A stretch of 64,000 nucleotides of DNA from Polyangiaceae bacterium (GTDB lineage Bacteria > Myxococcota_A > Polyangia > Polyangiales > Polyangiaceae), in contig JAICTZ010000030.1 of NCBI GenBank assembly GCA_025936115.1, positions 22,016 to 86,015 of the forward strand, given 5' to 3'. The notes under the pieces were generated by a model. The model searched no databases. It was not told the origin of the DNA and saw only the letters and a list, made by a program, of their open reading frames with translations. The position numbers and the translations under genes were made by a program. Each line of letters opens with the position of its first letter. The first letter of the stretch is position 1. Positions 8,562-20,670 of this stretch are shown here, one piece after another.

Positions 8562-10067
8562 TCAGGAGGGGAGACGGACCTTTCGGATTCCGTCGGTGTC
8601 GGTGAAAAATTGGAGGCGGCCTCGTCGATGTCCGCCCGCATAGACGCCAGCAACGCGCTGCGGATCGCGGCCGCTGCTGATCGAGATCAGGCCCCCGCCC
8701 TCGCTTGACTCGAATTCGACGCGACCCGCGACAATGCCGTGTGCAAGTGTGATCAGCGCGCTCGCGAAATCGAGCCCGTTCGTTTCGTAACGAGTGCGCC
8801 CGCTCGGCAATAGCCGCGCCTTCATGGTCGTGAGCTCGCGGCGAAGCGTCGGATGCTCGACGAGACAAAGCATTCCCTCGCGCATCAAGCGGCGAAGCCT
8901 CATCACCGCGTCATCCTTCGACTGCTCGGTCCACGCGTACGAAGTGAAGCGGACGCCTTCGTTCGCAAAGAGCGCCCTGAGCGATGCCTCCTCGCGCTGA
9001 TCGCCGAAAACCTCGTTGGCGCCCCAATCCTTCGCGCGCGCAGAGATGCGTTCGACTATCTCGTCCATCTCGACGCCGCGGAGTTCGTCGCCGTCCCAGC
9101 CGTCAACCTCGTCGACCACGAGCTCGCCCGCAGTGCTCACGCGCCCAGCGATGTACGCGAAAGCGTCACCGCGCAGCGAACTCGCATCCGTTGCAACAAA
9201 CCCCGCGCCAAGCCGGCCGCGGGCGGCTCGACCGAAGCAAGGGACGAGATCGGCCGGGTCGAAGGCCAGCGTGAGCGTGACGCCCGGGATGGCCGCGTAG
9301 TTCATCGACCAGAGCTTCGGATCCTGCTCGAGGTCGTGAGTGTCTTGCTCGCTGATGCTCGGGTTCGCGGTCCAAGTCGCCGCGTGACTGACGATTTGGG
9401 TGCCGTTGTCGCCGGCGTTGAAAAGCGTGGAGTGGTAGTCGTCGGCACCCCACGGCGCGGTCGAGTCGATCTCGAACGCCCATGGCTGCGTCGCCATCGC
9501 CGGTCGAGAAGCGCCCATGACACGATCGGCCGGGTTCGCCCGGTCCTCGCGGCTCTCCCAGTGCGCCATTTCGTCGCCGATCAGGAGGATCAGCGTCGCG
9601 CCGACGACGCCGGCCACAGTGCACGTGAGCACGCGGAAGCACACGCCCTTGCCTACGAGTTCGATCTCGTCGCCGCGCGGCTCGTAGGCGACGCCGAGCG
9701 CGTCGAGGATGGCGGCGATCGTTCGGAGGCGGGCTGACGCTTCGTCGCGGTCCTTCGAGATGAATCCGACGACGGCGATATCGCCGGTGGGCACGAACCA
9801 CGTCCCCCACAAGGCCCACGCGACCGCAATTCTCGCCAGCATCGACGACTTACCGCCGCGACGTCCGACCCGCAGCACCCACCGGCGAACCGCCGCTCCC
9901 CGACCGCGCTCGTCGCGCCGGCCCTTGAGGGCCCGGATGAAGCGCGCCCGCTCCTTCCGCCACCAGGGCGACGCGTCGTGGAAGCCGTGCTGAACGAGCA
10001 CGACGTCCATGGCGTCCAGCCGCTTGATGAACGCCTCTGCGTCGAACGTCTTCGTACGCGGCGTCAC
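8562..10067 (-). CDS. terL: Phage terminase, large subunit
   Basis: The DNA-packaging motor and nuclease. From the GTG at 10067 it has 501 residues. A Walker A-like GRRGGKSS lies at residues 68-75 and a Walker B LILLIGDE at 159-166, with the acidic pair needed for ATP hydrolysis. The C-terminal half has candidate nuclease aspartates in VATDAS (D294) and FGDQRE (D356). The GTG overlaps the stop of the small-terminase-like gene by 4 bp (GTGA), which fixes the start; the longer upstream frame is Arg-rich and not convincing. The stop overlaps the ribosome binding region of the next gene. No defect is visible. Confidence 0.9.
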   Translation of the reverse strand: MTPRTKTFDAEAFIKRLDAMDVVLVQHGFHDASPWWRKERARFIRALKGRRDERGRGAAVRRWVLRVGRRGGKSSMLARIAVAWALWGTWFVPTGDIAVVGFISKDRDEASARLRTIAAILDALGVAYEPRGDEIELVGKGVCFRVLTCTVAGVVGATLILLIGDEMAHWESREDRANPADRVMGASRPAMATQPWAFEIDSTAPWGADDYHSTLFNAGDNGTQIVSHAATWTANPSISEQDTHDLEQDPKLWSMNYAAIPGVTLTLAFDPADLVPCFGRAARGRLGAGFVATDASSLRGDAFAYIAGRVSTAGELVVDEVDGWDGDELRGVEMDEIVERISARAKDWGANEVFGDQREEASLRALFANEGVRFTSYAWTEQSKDDAVMRLRRLMREGMLCLVEHPTLRRELTTMKARLLPSGRTRYETNGLDFASALITLAHGIVAGRVEFESSEGGGLISISSGRDPQRVAGVYAGGHRRGRLQFFTDTDGIRKVRLPS

Positions 10068-10603
10068 GGCTCCTGCTCCTCGTTCAGCTCCCCGGCGGCC
10101 TCGATGGCCTCGAGGATGGGGTTCTTCGCTGGCTCGGCCGAGCGGAGCCGGGCGGCGAGGTCGAGCGCCGTCACGTCGAGGCGCTCTGCTCGGGCGTCGA
10201 GCTTCAGTGCCATGTCGATGGCGGCCATGCCCTCCTCGGTGCCGAGACCGAGCTCCGCGGCGCGGAGCGCGTACCAGGCGGACAGCACACCCCAGCGCGC
10301 GCGCCTGGCGACCGTGTCTTGAACCTGTGGCGCGTCGCACCCCAGCGCACGCCTGAACGCTTTGAAGAGCGCCAGCGTGTCACTGGTGAGAGCGGCGACC
10401 TGCTCGGAGCTGGCTGCGCCCTCGCCGAGGTAGCGCCGGATGATGCGCTTCACCGCGCGGCCCTTCGGCGCGTCGTTGCCGGCGACGAAGCGGCCAGCAG
10501 CGTCTTGATTACGGCTCCGCTCGCCGGACCGTTCGGCGCGGCTCACGTTCTTCAACCTCGGGGGTTGCGGGCGGAGCCGGCCCTTCTCGTGCACGAGGCT
10601 CAC
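10064..10603 (-). CDS. terS: Probable terminase small subunit
   Basis: A 179-residue protein from the GTG at 10603, which overlaps the previous stop by 4 bp. Near residue 36 is GRFVAGNDAPKGRAVKRIIR, the GRFV.GN...KGR pattern common near the N-terminus of small terminase and related phage DNA-binding proteins. The rest is helical (WGVLSAWYALRAAELGLGTE). The immediate 4-bp coupling to the large terminase supports the role. No helix-turn-helix is obvious by eye, so the call is from motif plus place. Confidence 0.65.
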   Translation of the reverse strand: MSLVHEKGRLRPQPPRLKNVSRAERSGERSRNQDAAGRFVAGNDAPKGRAVKRIIRRYLGEGAASSEQVAALTSDTLALFKAFRRALGCDAPQVQDTVARRARWGVLSAWYALRAAELGLGTEEGMAAIDMALKLDARAERLDVTALDLAARLRSAEPAKNPILEAIEAAGELNEEQEP

Positions 10604-10896
10604 GGGCAGCCTCCGTAAGTGCGCGGAATTGTTCGAACCAGCTCCGAAGTGGCTTTTCTCGAGTGGCGAAACTCGCACGCTTTGAGCACGAATCGAGCCG
10701 TTTTGATGCTGCAGCGAAGCGATGGCAGCCGGCTAGAGCAGCCGGCGCTTTTCAGTCGCCATGGGCGTTCAATTCGACCGCGCGGAAGGTCGGTCCGGAT
10801 CTGCTGTCGGCCACTTGGTCGGCAGGCGACGACGCAGCCGACGATCACGCCCCGCGATTCCGGGCTCAGGCCGCCAAAGGTTTGCGGCGTCGTCAC
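10600..10896 (-). CDS. Small phage protein between replication and packaging genes
   Basis: A 98-residue protein starting at GTG 10896 (TTPQTFGGLSPESRGVIVGC). Its start overlaps the stop of the 85-residue gene and its stop overlaps the GTG of the terminase-small-like gene, both by 4 bp. The second half is basic with several cysteines and looks less protein-like. The perfect chaining of stops and starts is the main reason to accept it. Confidence 0.5.
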   Translation of the reverse strand: MTTPQTFGGLSPESRGVIVGCVVACRPSGRQQIRTDLPRGRIERPWRLKSAGCSSRLPSLRCSIKTARFVLKACEFRHSRKATSELVRTIPRTYGGCP

Positions 10897-11150
10897 GCGA
10901 CACCTCCGGCAGAGAGCGGCGCTGGCACGAGCGCGGCGAGCCCGTCGAGCGCTTCCTGCGCGCTCGCCCCCTTTGCTTCGACGTACGCGAGCCCGCCAGC
11001 GTACATGTCGGCGATCCAGCGCGTGCGCGGAAACGGGTGGTCGGCGGACGTCGGACCAAACAGCGCAACCCGCTCGAACGGCATCGGAGCGGACTCGTGC
11101 CCGGGCGGAAACTCAATGTCGTAGGCAGCGCCACGCCACGTGAGTCTCAT
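10893..11150 (-). CDS. Small phage protein, unknown
   Basis: An 85-residue protein from the ATG at 11150, which overlaps the previous stop (ATGA). It starts MRLTWRGAAYDIEFPPGHES and contains RTRWIADMYAGGLAYVEAKG and a helical tail. Possibly an Arc-like or HicB-like small fold, but no motif is firm. Coupling on both sides supports translation. Confidence 0.6.
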   Translation of the reverse strand: MRLTWRGAAYDIEFPPGHESAPMPFERVALFGPTSADHPFPRTRWIADMYAGGLAYVEAKGASAQEALDGLAALVPAPLSAGGVA

Positions 11151-12040
11151 CGTCGCCCCCAGATTGCGGAGAGGCTCGGAATCGCGGCCTGGTAGTCCGG
11201 CGATAGAGCCTCCTTCAGCGTGGCCACCCGCGGCCGCACCTCCGAGCTCCGCGGCACGACGGGGCGCTCGACGTTCGCGGCCCCTGTTCGCTCCGCATGT
11301 TCCCTCAGGCCGGGCGCAGGAGCACGGCGCCGGTCCCATCGCGCTTGGTTTGCGAGCCAAGTGGTGAACGCCGAGTCCCAGCTGACGAAAAGATTCCCCT
11401 TCGAATCGTGGTGCGCGCAGAACGCCGGCGCCTCGTGCTGTACGTCGAGCCCGTGCGTTGCCGCGTAGTCCTGGTGTGCCTTCGTCGGCTTCCAGTCCTC
11501 GGGGCGGCTTGTCGCGTTCGGCTTCCGCTTTCGTACCTTCGTCGGCGTTGAAAGCGGCGCAGCCGCGTCGTCCCCCGCCGGGGGACTTACAGGGGGATCT
11601 TGATCTGCCTCTGCCTCTGCCTCTGCCTCTGCATGGGCTGAGATTGGCTGAGCTTGGCTTACGTCTGGCTTACGCGGCTGACGGTCGCGGTATCGGGCCT
11701 GCGCGTCCCGGTTCTGTTGCCGGCGAACCTCGGGATCACGGCCGGCGCGGTACGCTGCGTAGTTCAGAAGCACCCATCCGCCGTCGACGATTTCGATTCG
11801 GCGCCCGTCGTGGTCCTTCGAGCGACTGTCGGGATCGGGCGCGAGGAAGCTCCCGAGCGCGGCCTCGCATTCCTCTCGCGTCACTCGAGCGGCGTCCGCG
11901 AGCCCCGGCAACGATGCCCCGACGTACCCGCCGGCGTCAGCCAAGGCGAGCATCGTGATCCAGACGATCCGTGTCGTGTGCGGCTCGCGCCAAACGGTCG
12001 AATGGACGATCGAGCCGTAGAGCTTCGAAAAACCGCTCAC
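11147..12040 (-). CDS. Phage replication-initiation-like protein
   Basis: A 297-residue protein. The N-terminal 100 residues (MSGFSKLYGSIVHSTVWREP; TRIVWITMLALADAGGYVGA) match the winged-helix type seen in phage replisome organisers. The middle is low-complexity and polar. The C-terminal part, with DWKPTKAHQDYAATHGLDV and SWDSAFTTWLANQ, resembles DnaT/DnaC-loader-like C-terminal domains that end in a W..AF..WL motif. Expected role: recruit host replication helicase to the phage origin. The family-level call is from remembered patterns; the origin is not located. It is coupled by 4 bp to both neighbours. Confidence 0.7.
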   Translation of the reverse strand: MSGFSKLYGSIVHSTVWREPHTTRIVWITMLALADAGGYVGASLPGLADAARVTREECEAALGSFLAPDPDSRSKDHDGRRIEIVDGGWVLLNYAAYRAGRDPEVRRQQNRDAQARYRDRQPRKPDVSQAQPISAHAEAEAEAEADQDPPVSPPAGDDAAAPLSTPTKVRKRKPNATSRPEDWKPTKAHQDYAATHGLDVQHEAPAFCAHHDSKGNLFVSWDSAFTTWLANQARWDRRRAPAPGLREHAERTGAANVERPVVPRSSEVRPRVATLKEALSPDYQAAIPSLSAIWGRR

Positions 12041-12201
12041 GTATTCGAACTCCCTCGGCTGCGCCGTTCGGCCTGCGAAAGGCGCGATTCGCGGGCAAAT
12101 TCAAGTTCATCGCGAGTCGGCTCACGTAACGTGCAGGCGCAGTCGGATCGTAGCAATCCGCACCGTGCGCACTCCGGCTCGTCGTGTTCGTCGCGCGTCA
12201 C
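12037..12201 (-). CDS. 54-residue cysteine protein
   Basis: Starts at GTG 12201, which overlaps the stop of the helix-turn-helix gene, and ends with TGA overlapping the ATG of the replication gene. The peptide starts VTRDEHDEPECARCGLLRSD, then CAC; the CxxC...CxC spacing could bind one zinc ion. The C-terminal half is a charged helix. Too short for most gene finders, but the 4-bp overlaps on both sides make it very likely real. Confidence 0.65.
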   Translation of the reverse strand: MTRDEHDEPECARCGLLRSDCACTLREPTRDELEFARESRLSQAERRSRGSSNT

Positions 12202-12473
12202 GTGGACCTCCGGCGCAGCCACGCCATTACCTCGTCGAGTACGTAGCGGTACTCGTCGCCGGTGCGGATCGACGGCATCTTGGCGTTTCGCCAGCGGTAG
12301 ACGCTCGCCCGCGAGACGCCGAGGCGTCGGCAGAGCGCGGCGCACGTGAGCAACAGTGGCTCGTCGGCCCGCGGAGCAGCGCGCTCGGCGAGCGCGGCGT
12401 CTACCTGCTCGCGCACGATGGTTGCGAGCTGCTCTGGCGTCGTGACGATGATGCCGGCCGAGAGGGCGGTCAC
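12198..12473 (-). CDS. Helix-turn-helix (excisionase/AlpA-like) protein
   Basis: A 91-residue protein from GTG 12473. The C-terminal half has CRRLGVSRASVYRWRNAKMP followed by YVLDEVMAWLRRR, the typical MerR/AlpA/excisionase winged-helix layout (helix-turn-helix, then a W..R.R tail). The N-terminal half is a helical extension. Likely a DNA-binding regulator or directionality factor of the element. Coupled by 4 bp at both ends. Confidence 0.7.
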   Translation of the reverse strand: MTALSAGIIVTTPEQLATIVREQVDAALAERAAPRADEPLLLTCAALCRRLGVSRASVYRWRNAKMPSIRTGDEYRYVLDEVMAWLRRRST

Positions 12474-12682
12474 GCGGCGTGACCTCGCATTGCCTCGCGC
12501 GCCAGGGCGAGCGTCCCCCGCTCCACATCCGCGCCGACAGCCAGCGAGAGCGTCGCCTGCCGACAGATACCCAGGCGCTCCGCCGCGCGCCGGGGCCCTA
12601 GCTCACGGACGAGGGCGGCGGCGTAGGTCTGGATGTCGGGGGGGACCGGGACCGTGCGGGTACGGTGAGCGCTGGCCGTCAT
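12470..12682 (-). CDS. Small helix-turn-helix-like phage protein
   Basis: A 70-residue protein from the ATG at 12682. The segment ELGPRRAAERLGICRQATLS looks like a helix-turn-helix (R.AAERLGI.R..L), followed by a further helix. It is coupled by 4 bp to the excisionase-like gene and so is probably an early regulator. The upstream in-frame extension is Arg-rich and was not included. Confidence 0.55.
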   Translation of the reverse strand: MTASAHRTRTVPVPPDIQTYAAALVRELGPRRAAERLGICRQATLSLAVGADVERGTLALAREAMRGHAA

Positions 12683-12714
12683 GAGCCAGCACCCTACGCA
12701 CCGACGGTGACAGC

Positions 12715-13551
12715 CTATGGGGTACTGATGGCCGAGTCGGGGTCGTCGCCCGTCCTCTTCCAGACCTGTCTGACGCGCGTCTCGACGTCTTTGATCACTG
12801 TCGCCGGCCACAACTCCAGGCCGGCGCGCCGCTGCTTCTGGACGTAGATCCCCCAATCAGTGGGAGCCTCGCCGAAAATGATTGCGGTCGCCGCGATCTC
12901 CCGATCGGAAAGGTCCTGCTCGAGCGGCGGCCTCGCTGCCTCTGCGACCAGCCAGAGGACGAATTCCGCGAACCTGCTCTTCGCGCGAGTACGCGCCGGG
13001 AGGTGCGCGCGTACCTCGAGCTCTTCGACGGATGGCCAAAACGATGAGGGAGGCGGGTTGTGACCCTTTGCGCAAAGATCGACCGCGCTCAGCAGTGCTC
13101 CAAGTGCAACGCCGGTCCCGTGCGCCTGCCCGAGGTAGTAGGGCATGACGAACTCGACCGCCTCATCAGAAAGGTCTCCGTGGGCGCGGAGACAGGCGTA
13201 GTGCCGCTCCGCTTCAGCCTCCCGCTCGACTCGATCGCGGTGCGCAAGCCACTGGCCAAAAAGCCAAGACGCCACGCCGCCCTCGCCGGGAACGAGAAGG
13301 CGTTGGGCGAGTTCTGCTTCGGCCGCGCTCTCACTTATCGGAGCACCGGCATTGGCGCTGTCTTGCACGAGGCGTGCGACCTGTTCAGGCGTCACGTGAT
13401 GGACCACGTTCTGAAAGGTCTCTCCCCAGCACCGCAGAAAGAGCGCTTCGACGCGCTCAAAGGTCTGACGTTTCAGCTCCGCAACGTTCTCAGCGGGCCG
13501 ACGCGCACGCAAACGCGTCGCCGCGGGTGTATTCTTCTTCTTGCTCGTCAC
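12715..13551 (-). CDS. First gene of the leftward phage-like operon, unknown
   Basis: A 278-residue protein from the GTG at 13551, which has GAGG seven bases upstream; a TTG at 13581 is the alternative. It opens with a basic stretch (TSKKKN...RLRARRP), then helical domains with FGQWLAHRDRVEREAEAERH and a C-terminal WGIYVQKQRRAGLELW. I do not recognise a family. It is the gene closest to the attachment remnant apart from a doubtful short frame. Confidence 0.6.
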   Translation of the reverse strand: MTSKKKNTPAATRLRARRPAENVAELKRQTFERVEALFLRCWGETFQNVVHHVTPEQVARLVQDSANAGAPISESAAEAELAQRLLVPGEGGVASWLFGQWLAHRDRVEREAEAERHYACLRAHGDLSDEAVEFVMPYYLGQAHGTGVALGALLSAVDLCAKGHNPPPSSFWPSVEELEVRAHLPARTRAKSRFAEFVLWLVAEAARPPLEQDLSDREIAATAIIFGEAPTDWGIYVQKQRRAGLELWPATVIKDVETRVRQVWKRTGDDPDSAISTP

Positions 13552-13607
13552 GATCGAGCCTCGCGCCCCGGACGCCGGCAAGCGTCGCGGGGCGCTTCTA
13601 CGTTACC

Positions 13608-13745
13608 TCAGTTCAGCGCCCCGGCGATCTCGTCCGCACGCGCACGAAGCAGCACCGAAAGCGCCATCTCCGTGGGGTTGGGAGTTTCGCCACTGAGTTT
13701 CGCACCATGCGTTTGGAGTCTCGGGGCTTCTGGGGGTTCCGCCAC
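13608..13745 (-). CDS. Doubtful short frame next to the attachment remnant
   Basis: A possible 45-residue peptide from GTG (13745) ending MALSVLLRARADEIAGALN at TGA 13608. The frame stays open further upstream into the tRNA-Pro remnant. The C-terminus looks protein-like, but there is no good ribosome binding site. It could be the tail of a gene whose start was lost when the element integrated. Confidence 0.25.
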   Translation of the reverse strand: MAEPPEAPRLQTHGAKLSGETPNPTEMALSVLLRARADEIAGALN

Positions 13746-13819
13746 TACTCCCGAGAGAAGCAAGCCAGCCAAATTCGGCTGCAAAGTGCCATTTCTCGAG
13801 AGTTTGGGTGCCGGCTGTT

Positions 13820-13846
13820 GCAGGTTCAAATCCTGCCACCCCGACC
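13820..13846 (+). other. tRNA-Pro 3'-end remnant, probable attachment site (attR-type)
   Basis: The bases form a perfect T-arm (GCAGG-TTCAAAT-CCTGC, 13820-13836) followed by CACCCCG and ACC. This is the 3' end of a bacterial tRNA-Pro, whose acceptor strand is CACCCCGA(CCA). No matching 5' half (CGGGGTG) lies within 100 bp upstream, so it is a fragment. A fragment in this orientation at the right end of a phage-like region is what integration into a plus-strand tRNA-Pro gene left of the window would leave behind. Confidence 0.65.
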
Positions 13847-13973
13847 GCAGATTCGTGATCGCCCGCCGCCACTTTCAGCATGGGCGGCGCAGAAACTCCG
13901 GGCGGCGTGACGAACTCTGTTCCCCCGACATTCTCGCAACGCGGGACTGCCCGGCATGCCCCCTCGGCCGGTC

Positions 13974-17807
<3,834 letters not shown>

Positions 17808-17818
17808 CTCTGCGCTCC

Positions 17819-19486
17819 TCAATGCTTGCTGCGCGGCGCGCAACTGCAGTTGCATCCTGGCGGCGGAGCCGGCGGCACGGCGGAGCCGACCGGCGGCGTG
17901 AGCTTCGCGAGCGGCAACACCTGCCGTGATACTCGGAGCTCGTCGTTGATCCGCTTCGCTTTCGCTTCGAGCGTCCGATCGCCCGCCGCGGCGCGCGAGA
18001 TCGGCACCGAGGAAACGAAGACCATGTCGTAATCGAACGCGATGTAATTCTGCTGATTGGTACCGACTTGATCGCCCTGCGGCGCGGTCGGCGCGCGCGA
18101 TTGAAACCAATTCCACCAATCCTTGGAGCCCGGATCCGCTACGATGAAGGGACTGTAGCCGTGCGTCAGCGGATAGAGCGTGGCCTCAGGCGCGCTCGTG
18201 GTCGGAAACTCGGAGCTGCCATGGCAACTCATACAGGCGGAGACGCGCGCCGTGGGACAGCTACTGCCGTTCGTGAACTGCACGGGCCGGCGCGCGATGT
18301 CGATGGGGCCGGATAAGCGACAGCCCCAGCCGAGCTGCTGATAGCCGTAGGCGGGCGTGCCGGGGTTGATCCAGTTCTCCTGCAGGGGTTTGGTGGGAGT
18401 GCAGAAGTCCTTTTGCGGGATCTCGGGATCGTTGCCCCACATGGCGCCGAGCGCCGTGAAGTGGTCGAGCGGCTCGGCCCCCTGGGCGTCCGGATCGTAG
18501 AGCCAAGTCGCAAACACCCACTGCGTCTTCGGCGCATAATACGACGACTTCAAGATGATATCGAATTGAAGCACGTGCGTCTTCAACACTTGAAAGTCGG
18601 CCTTCGATTGGCAGTAATCGGTGTTGGCGCCCGCCGGCGGTCGATACACGGGCCACACGGGCGCTTTGCCGACGGTCGGCCAATCGCTGCCGTCCGGGTA
18701 CGGAGTAAGCACGGCGATCTTGACGAGCACGGAGCCGTCGACCATCTGCTCTTTCGTCGGGTCGCCGACGGCAGGCGTGGGAGCGCCGAACACGGCGGAC
18801 ATGGCGAACGAAGCCCAGGGGTCGTACCAGGTGATGCTATGATTTTGGAGCGTGCCGCCGGCATCGGTGCGTTGGCCCGGCAGCGTCCCGGCGGGAATCA
18901 GTTGGCCCGTACTCGTACCGGCGCTGGCGTCCGACCCGCTCCAGTCGACATCGCAATCCTCGGCGCCGAGCCAAGGCATCTTGCGCCAGCCAAAGTTGTC
19001 CGGTCGCGTAGCGGAGTTCGTCGGATCGGCCAGGTAACGATTGAACGCCGGCGCGACGTACGCTTTGAGCGCGGCGAGTAGCTTCGCGATGTTCTGCGGG
19101 TCCTTGGTCGAAAGCGGACCGACGGCTGCCTTACCCTGCTGCCAGGGTCGATCGCTCGGCGGACGCGGCAGCGGGTAACCAGCTGGTAGCGTGGGCATCA
19201 CGCAACTCGTCGTCCATGTCGGGTAGCCGGGGCCCGGCGTGGTGGGGATGTGCGGAGCGCAGGCTTGTGTGAGCGAGCCGGAAGGCGCAACGTCCCCGCG
19301 CGCGCCCGAAGCCGGTGATGTAACTGCGCTCGGCGCCGAGCTCGCCTGTGCCGGCGCCGAGACGGTGGGGAGCGCGGCTTGAGCGACTGGCGCTTGCCTC
19401 GCTTCGCAGGCCGTGAGCCCCAACGCAAACACCAAACCCGAACACACACCCCGCGCGCGCCCCGCTACGGGCATTAGATGCCACAT
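17819..19486 (-). CDS. Secreted lipoprotein with one cytochrome-c haem motif
   Basis: About 555 residues. The signal peptide ends in the lipobox LTAC, so it should be anchored in a membrane facing the periplasm or surface. A Pro/Ala/Ser linker follows. A single haem-binding CMSCH motif lies in SACMSCHGSSEFPT toward the C-terminus, with methionines and histidines nearby as possible axial ligands. The very C-terminus is cysteine-rich (CNCSCAP). Partner and substrate are unknown; it resembles myxobacterial proteins annotated as cytochrome-c family. It is directly upstream of the kinase gene, 11 bp away, so the two may be co-transcribed. Start codon: ATG 19486 or 19474. Confidence 0.65.
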   Translation of the reverse strand: MWHLMPVAGRARGVCSGLVFALGLTACEARQAPVAQAALPTVSAPAQASSAPSAVTSPASGARGDVAPSGSLTQACAPHIPTTPGPGYPTWTTSCVMPTLPAGYPLPRPPSDRPWQQGKAAVGPLSTKDPQNIAKLLAALKAYVAPAFNRYLADPTNSATRPDNFGWRKMPWLGAEDCDVDWSGSDASAGTSTGQLIPAGTLPGQRTDAGGTLQNHSITWYDPWASFAMSAVFGAPTPAVGDPTKEQMVDGSVLVKIAVLTPYPDGSDWPTVGKAPVWPVYRPPAGANTDYCQSKADFQVLKTHVLQFDIILKSSYYAPKTQWVFATWLYDPDAQGAEPLDHFTALGAMWGNDPEIPQKDFCTPTKPLQENWINPGTPAYGYQQLGWGCRLSGPIDIARRPVQFTNGSSCPTARVSACMSCHGSSEFPTTSAPEATLYPLTHGYSPFIVADPGSKDWWNWFQSRAPTAPQGDQVGTNQQNYIAFDYDMVFVSSVPISRAAAGDRTLEAKAKRINDELRVSRQVLPLAKLTPPVGSAVPPAPPPGCNCSCAPRSKH

Positions 19487-19539
19487 GAGCGTAAGCTCTA
19501 CCCGATAACTCCGCGAAGCGTCCAGCACGGATGCCACTC

Positions 19540-19816
19540 GATCACCAAGACATGAAAGTCATCGCTACCCAGGGGACTCGACGCGCGAAGACCGAGAGGT
19601 GGGTGACGGTAGGTGCAGCGCTCCGAGCACCGCACCTTCACTCGGACGCTGATGAAGCTCTGCGCTCGGAACTCCTTACAGCCCAAAGCTGAGACACGTG
19701 GCCGATGCCGGGCAGACATGGGCGAACTCAGCCGAACGAGCGAGTGCCTCCGAAACGTCGGCGCGAGGTGTCGGATGAAGCCGAACCTCCCTTCGTTGCG
19801 CCGCCTCGCGCCCCGT
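19540..19816. other. Intergenic stretch, nothing convincing
   Basis: No frame has good start signals or protein-like sequence, and I see no strong hairpin followed by T residues. It probably carries the promoter for the cytochrome-like gene and the 3' end of the methionine aminopeptidase transcript. Confidence 0.3.
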
Positions 19817-20569
19817 TCATTCCGGCAAGGTCATGATCTCGTGACCGTCGCGGGTCACGAGCACGGTGTGCTCCCACTGCGCCGATAGGCTGCGATCCGC
19901 GGTCATGACGGTCCACTCGTCGTCGAGGAAACGGACGGCCGCGCCGCCGAGATTCAGCATGGGCTCGACGGTGAGCGCCATCCCGGCCCTCAAGCGCGGG
20001 CCGGTGCCGCGCCTGCCGACGTGCGGGACGTGCGGGTCACCGTGCATCTTTCGACCGATGCCGTGGCCGCCGAGCTCGGTCACGACGCTCACGCCCTCCC
20101 GCTCGGCCAATCCCCGAATGGCCGCGCCGATGTCGCCGAGGCGGGCACCGTCACGAATGACTGCGATCCCGGCGTCCCGGCAGCGCCGCGCGACCTCGAC
20201 GAGGCGCCTGGCCGGCTCGCTCGCTTCGCCGATGACGAACATCGCGCTCGTGTCGCCGTGGTAGCCGTCCACTTCCGTCGTGACGTCGATATTGACGATG
20301 TCGCCGACCTCGAGACGTTCCTCGGCGCTCGGGATGCCGTGGCACACCACGTCGTTGCGGCTAGTGCAGACGGCGGCGGGAAACCCTTGGTACCCGAGTT
20401 GACTCGGCCGACCGCCACGCCGAGCGGTGTCCTCACGGACCAGCCGATCGATCTCGGCTGTCGACATGCCGGGGCGAAGCTCTGCCCCGACGAAGGCGAG
20501 CGTTCTCGCTGCGGCCCGCCCCGCCCGCCGCATTCGCTCGATCTCCGACGCATTCAGGATCTCGATCAT
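19817..20569 (-). CDS. map: Methionine aminopeptidase, type I
   Basis: A 250-residue cytosolic enzyme that removes the initiator methionine. All five metal ligands are present: D95 (NIDVT), D106 (HGDTS), H169 (GGHGIG), E202 (TVEPM) and E233 (QWEHT), plus the substrate-side H77 (VCHGIP). The length is normal for type I. There is no N-terminal zinc-binding extension. It is transcribed alone, divergent from the LysR-like stub. Genomes like this often carry several copies, so it need not be the only one. Confidence 0.93.
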   Translation of the reverse strand: MIEILNASEIERMRRAGRAAARTLAFVGAELRPGMSTAEIDRLVREDTARRGGRPSQLGYQGFPAAVCTSRNDVVCHGIPSAEERLEVGDIVNIDVTTEVDGYHGDTSAMFVIGEASEPARRLVEVARRCRDAGIAVIRDGARLGDIGAAIRGLAEREGVSVVTELGGHGIGRKMHGDPHVPHVGRRGTGPRLRAGMALTVEPMLNLGGAAVRFLDDEWTVMTADRSLSAQWEHTVLVTRDGHEIMTLPE

Positions 20570-20670
20570 GAGTGGTCCTCTCGTGCCGCGGGGGGACGGA
20601 AGGTGTCCAATACCGTTTCGATCTGGCGACGACGCTTGCAGGCGCGCGCGGCGCGGAACATGCTCCGAGC

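Noticed and set aside
10640..13700. Shared 13-mer GAGTTTCGCCACT near 10.66 kb and 13.69 kb
   Set aside because: A 13-base match is expected by chance in this length, and the surroundings do not align.
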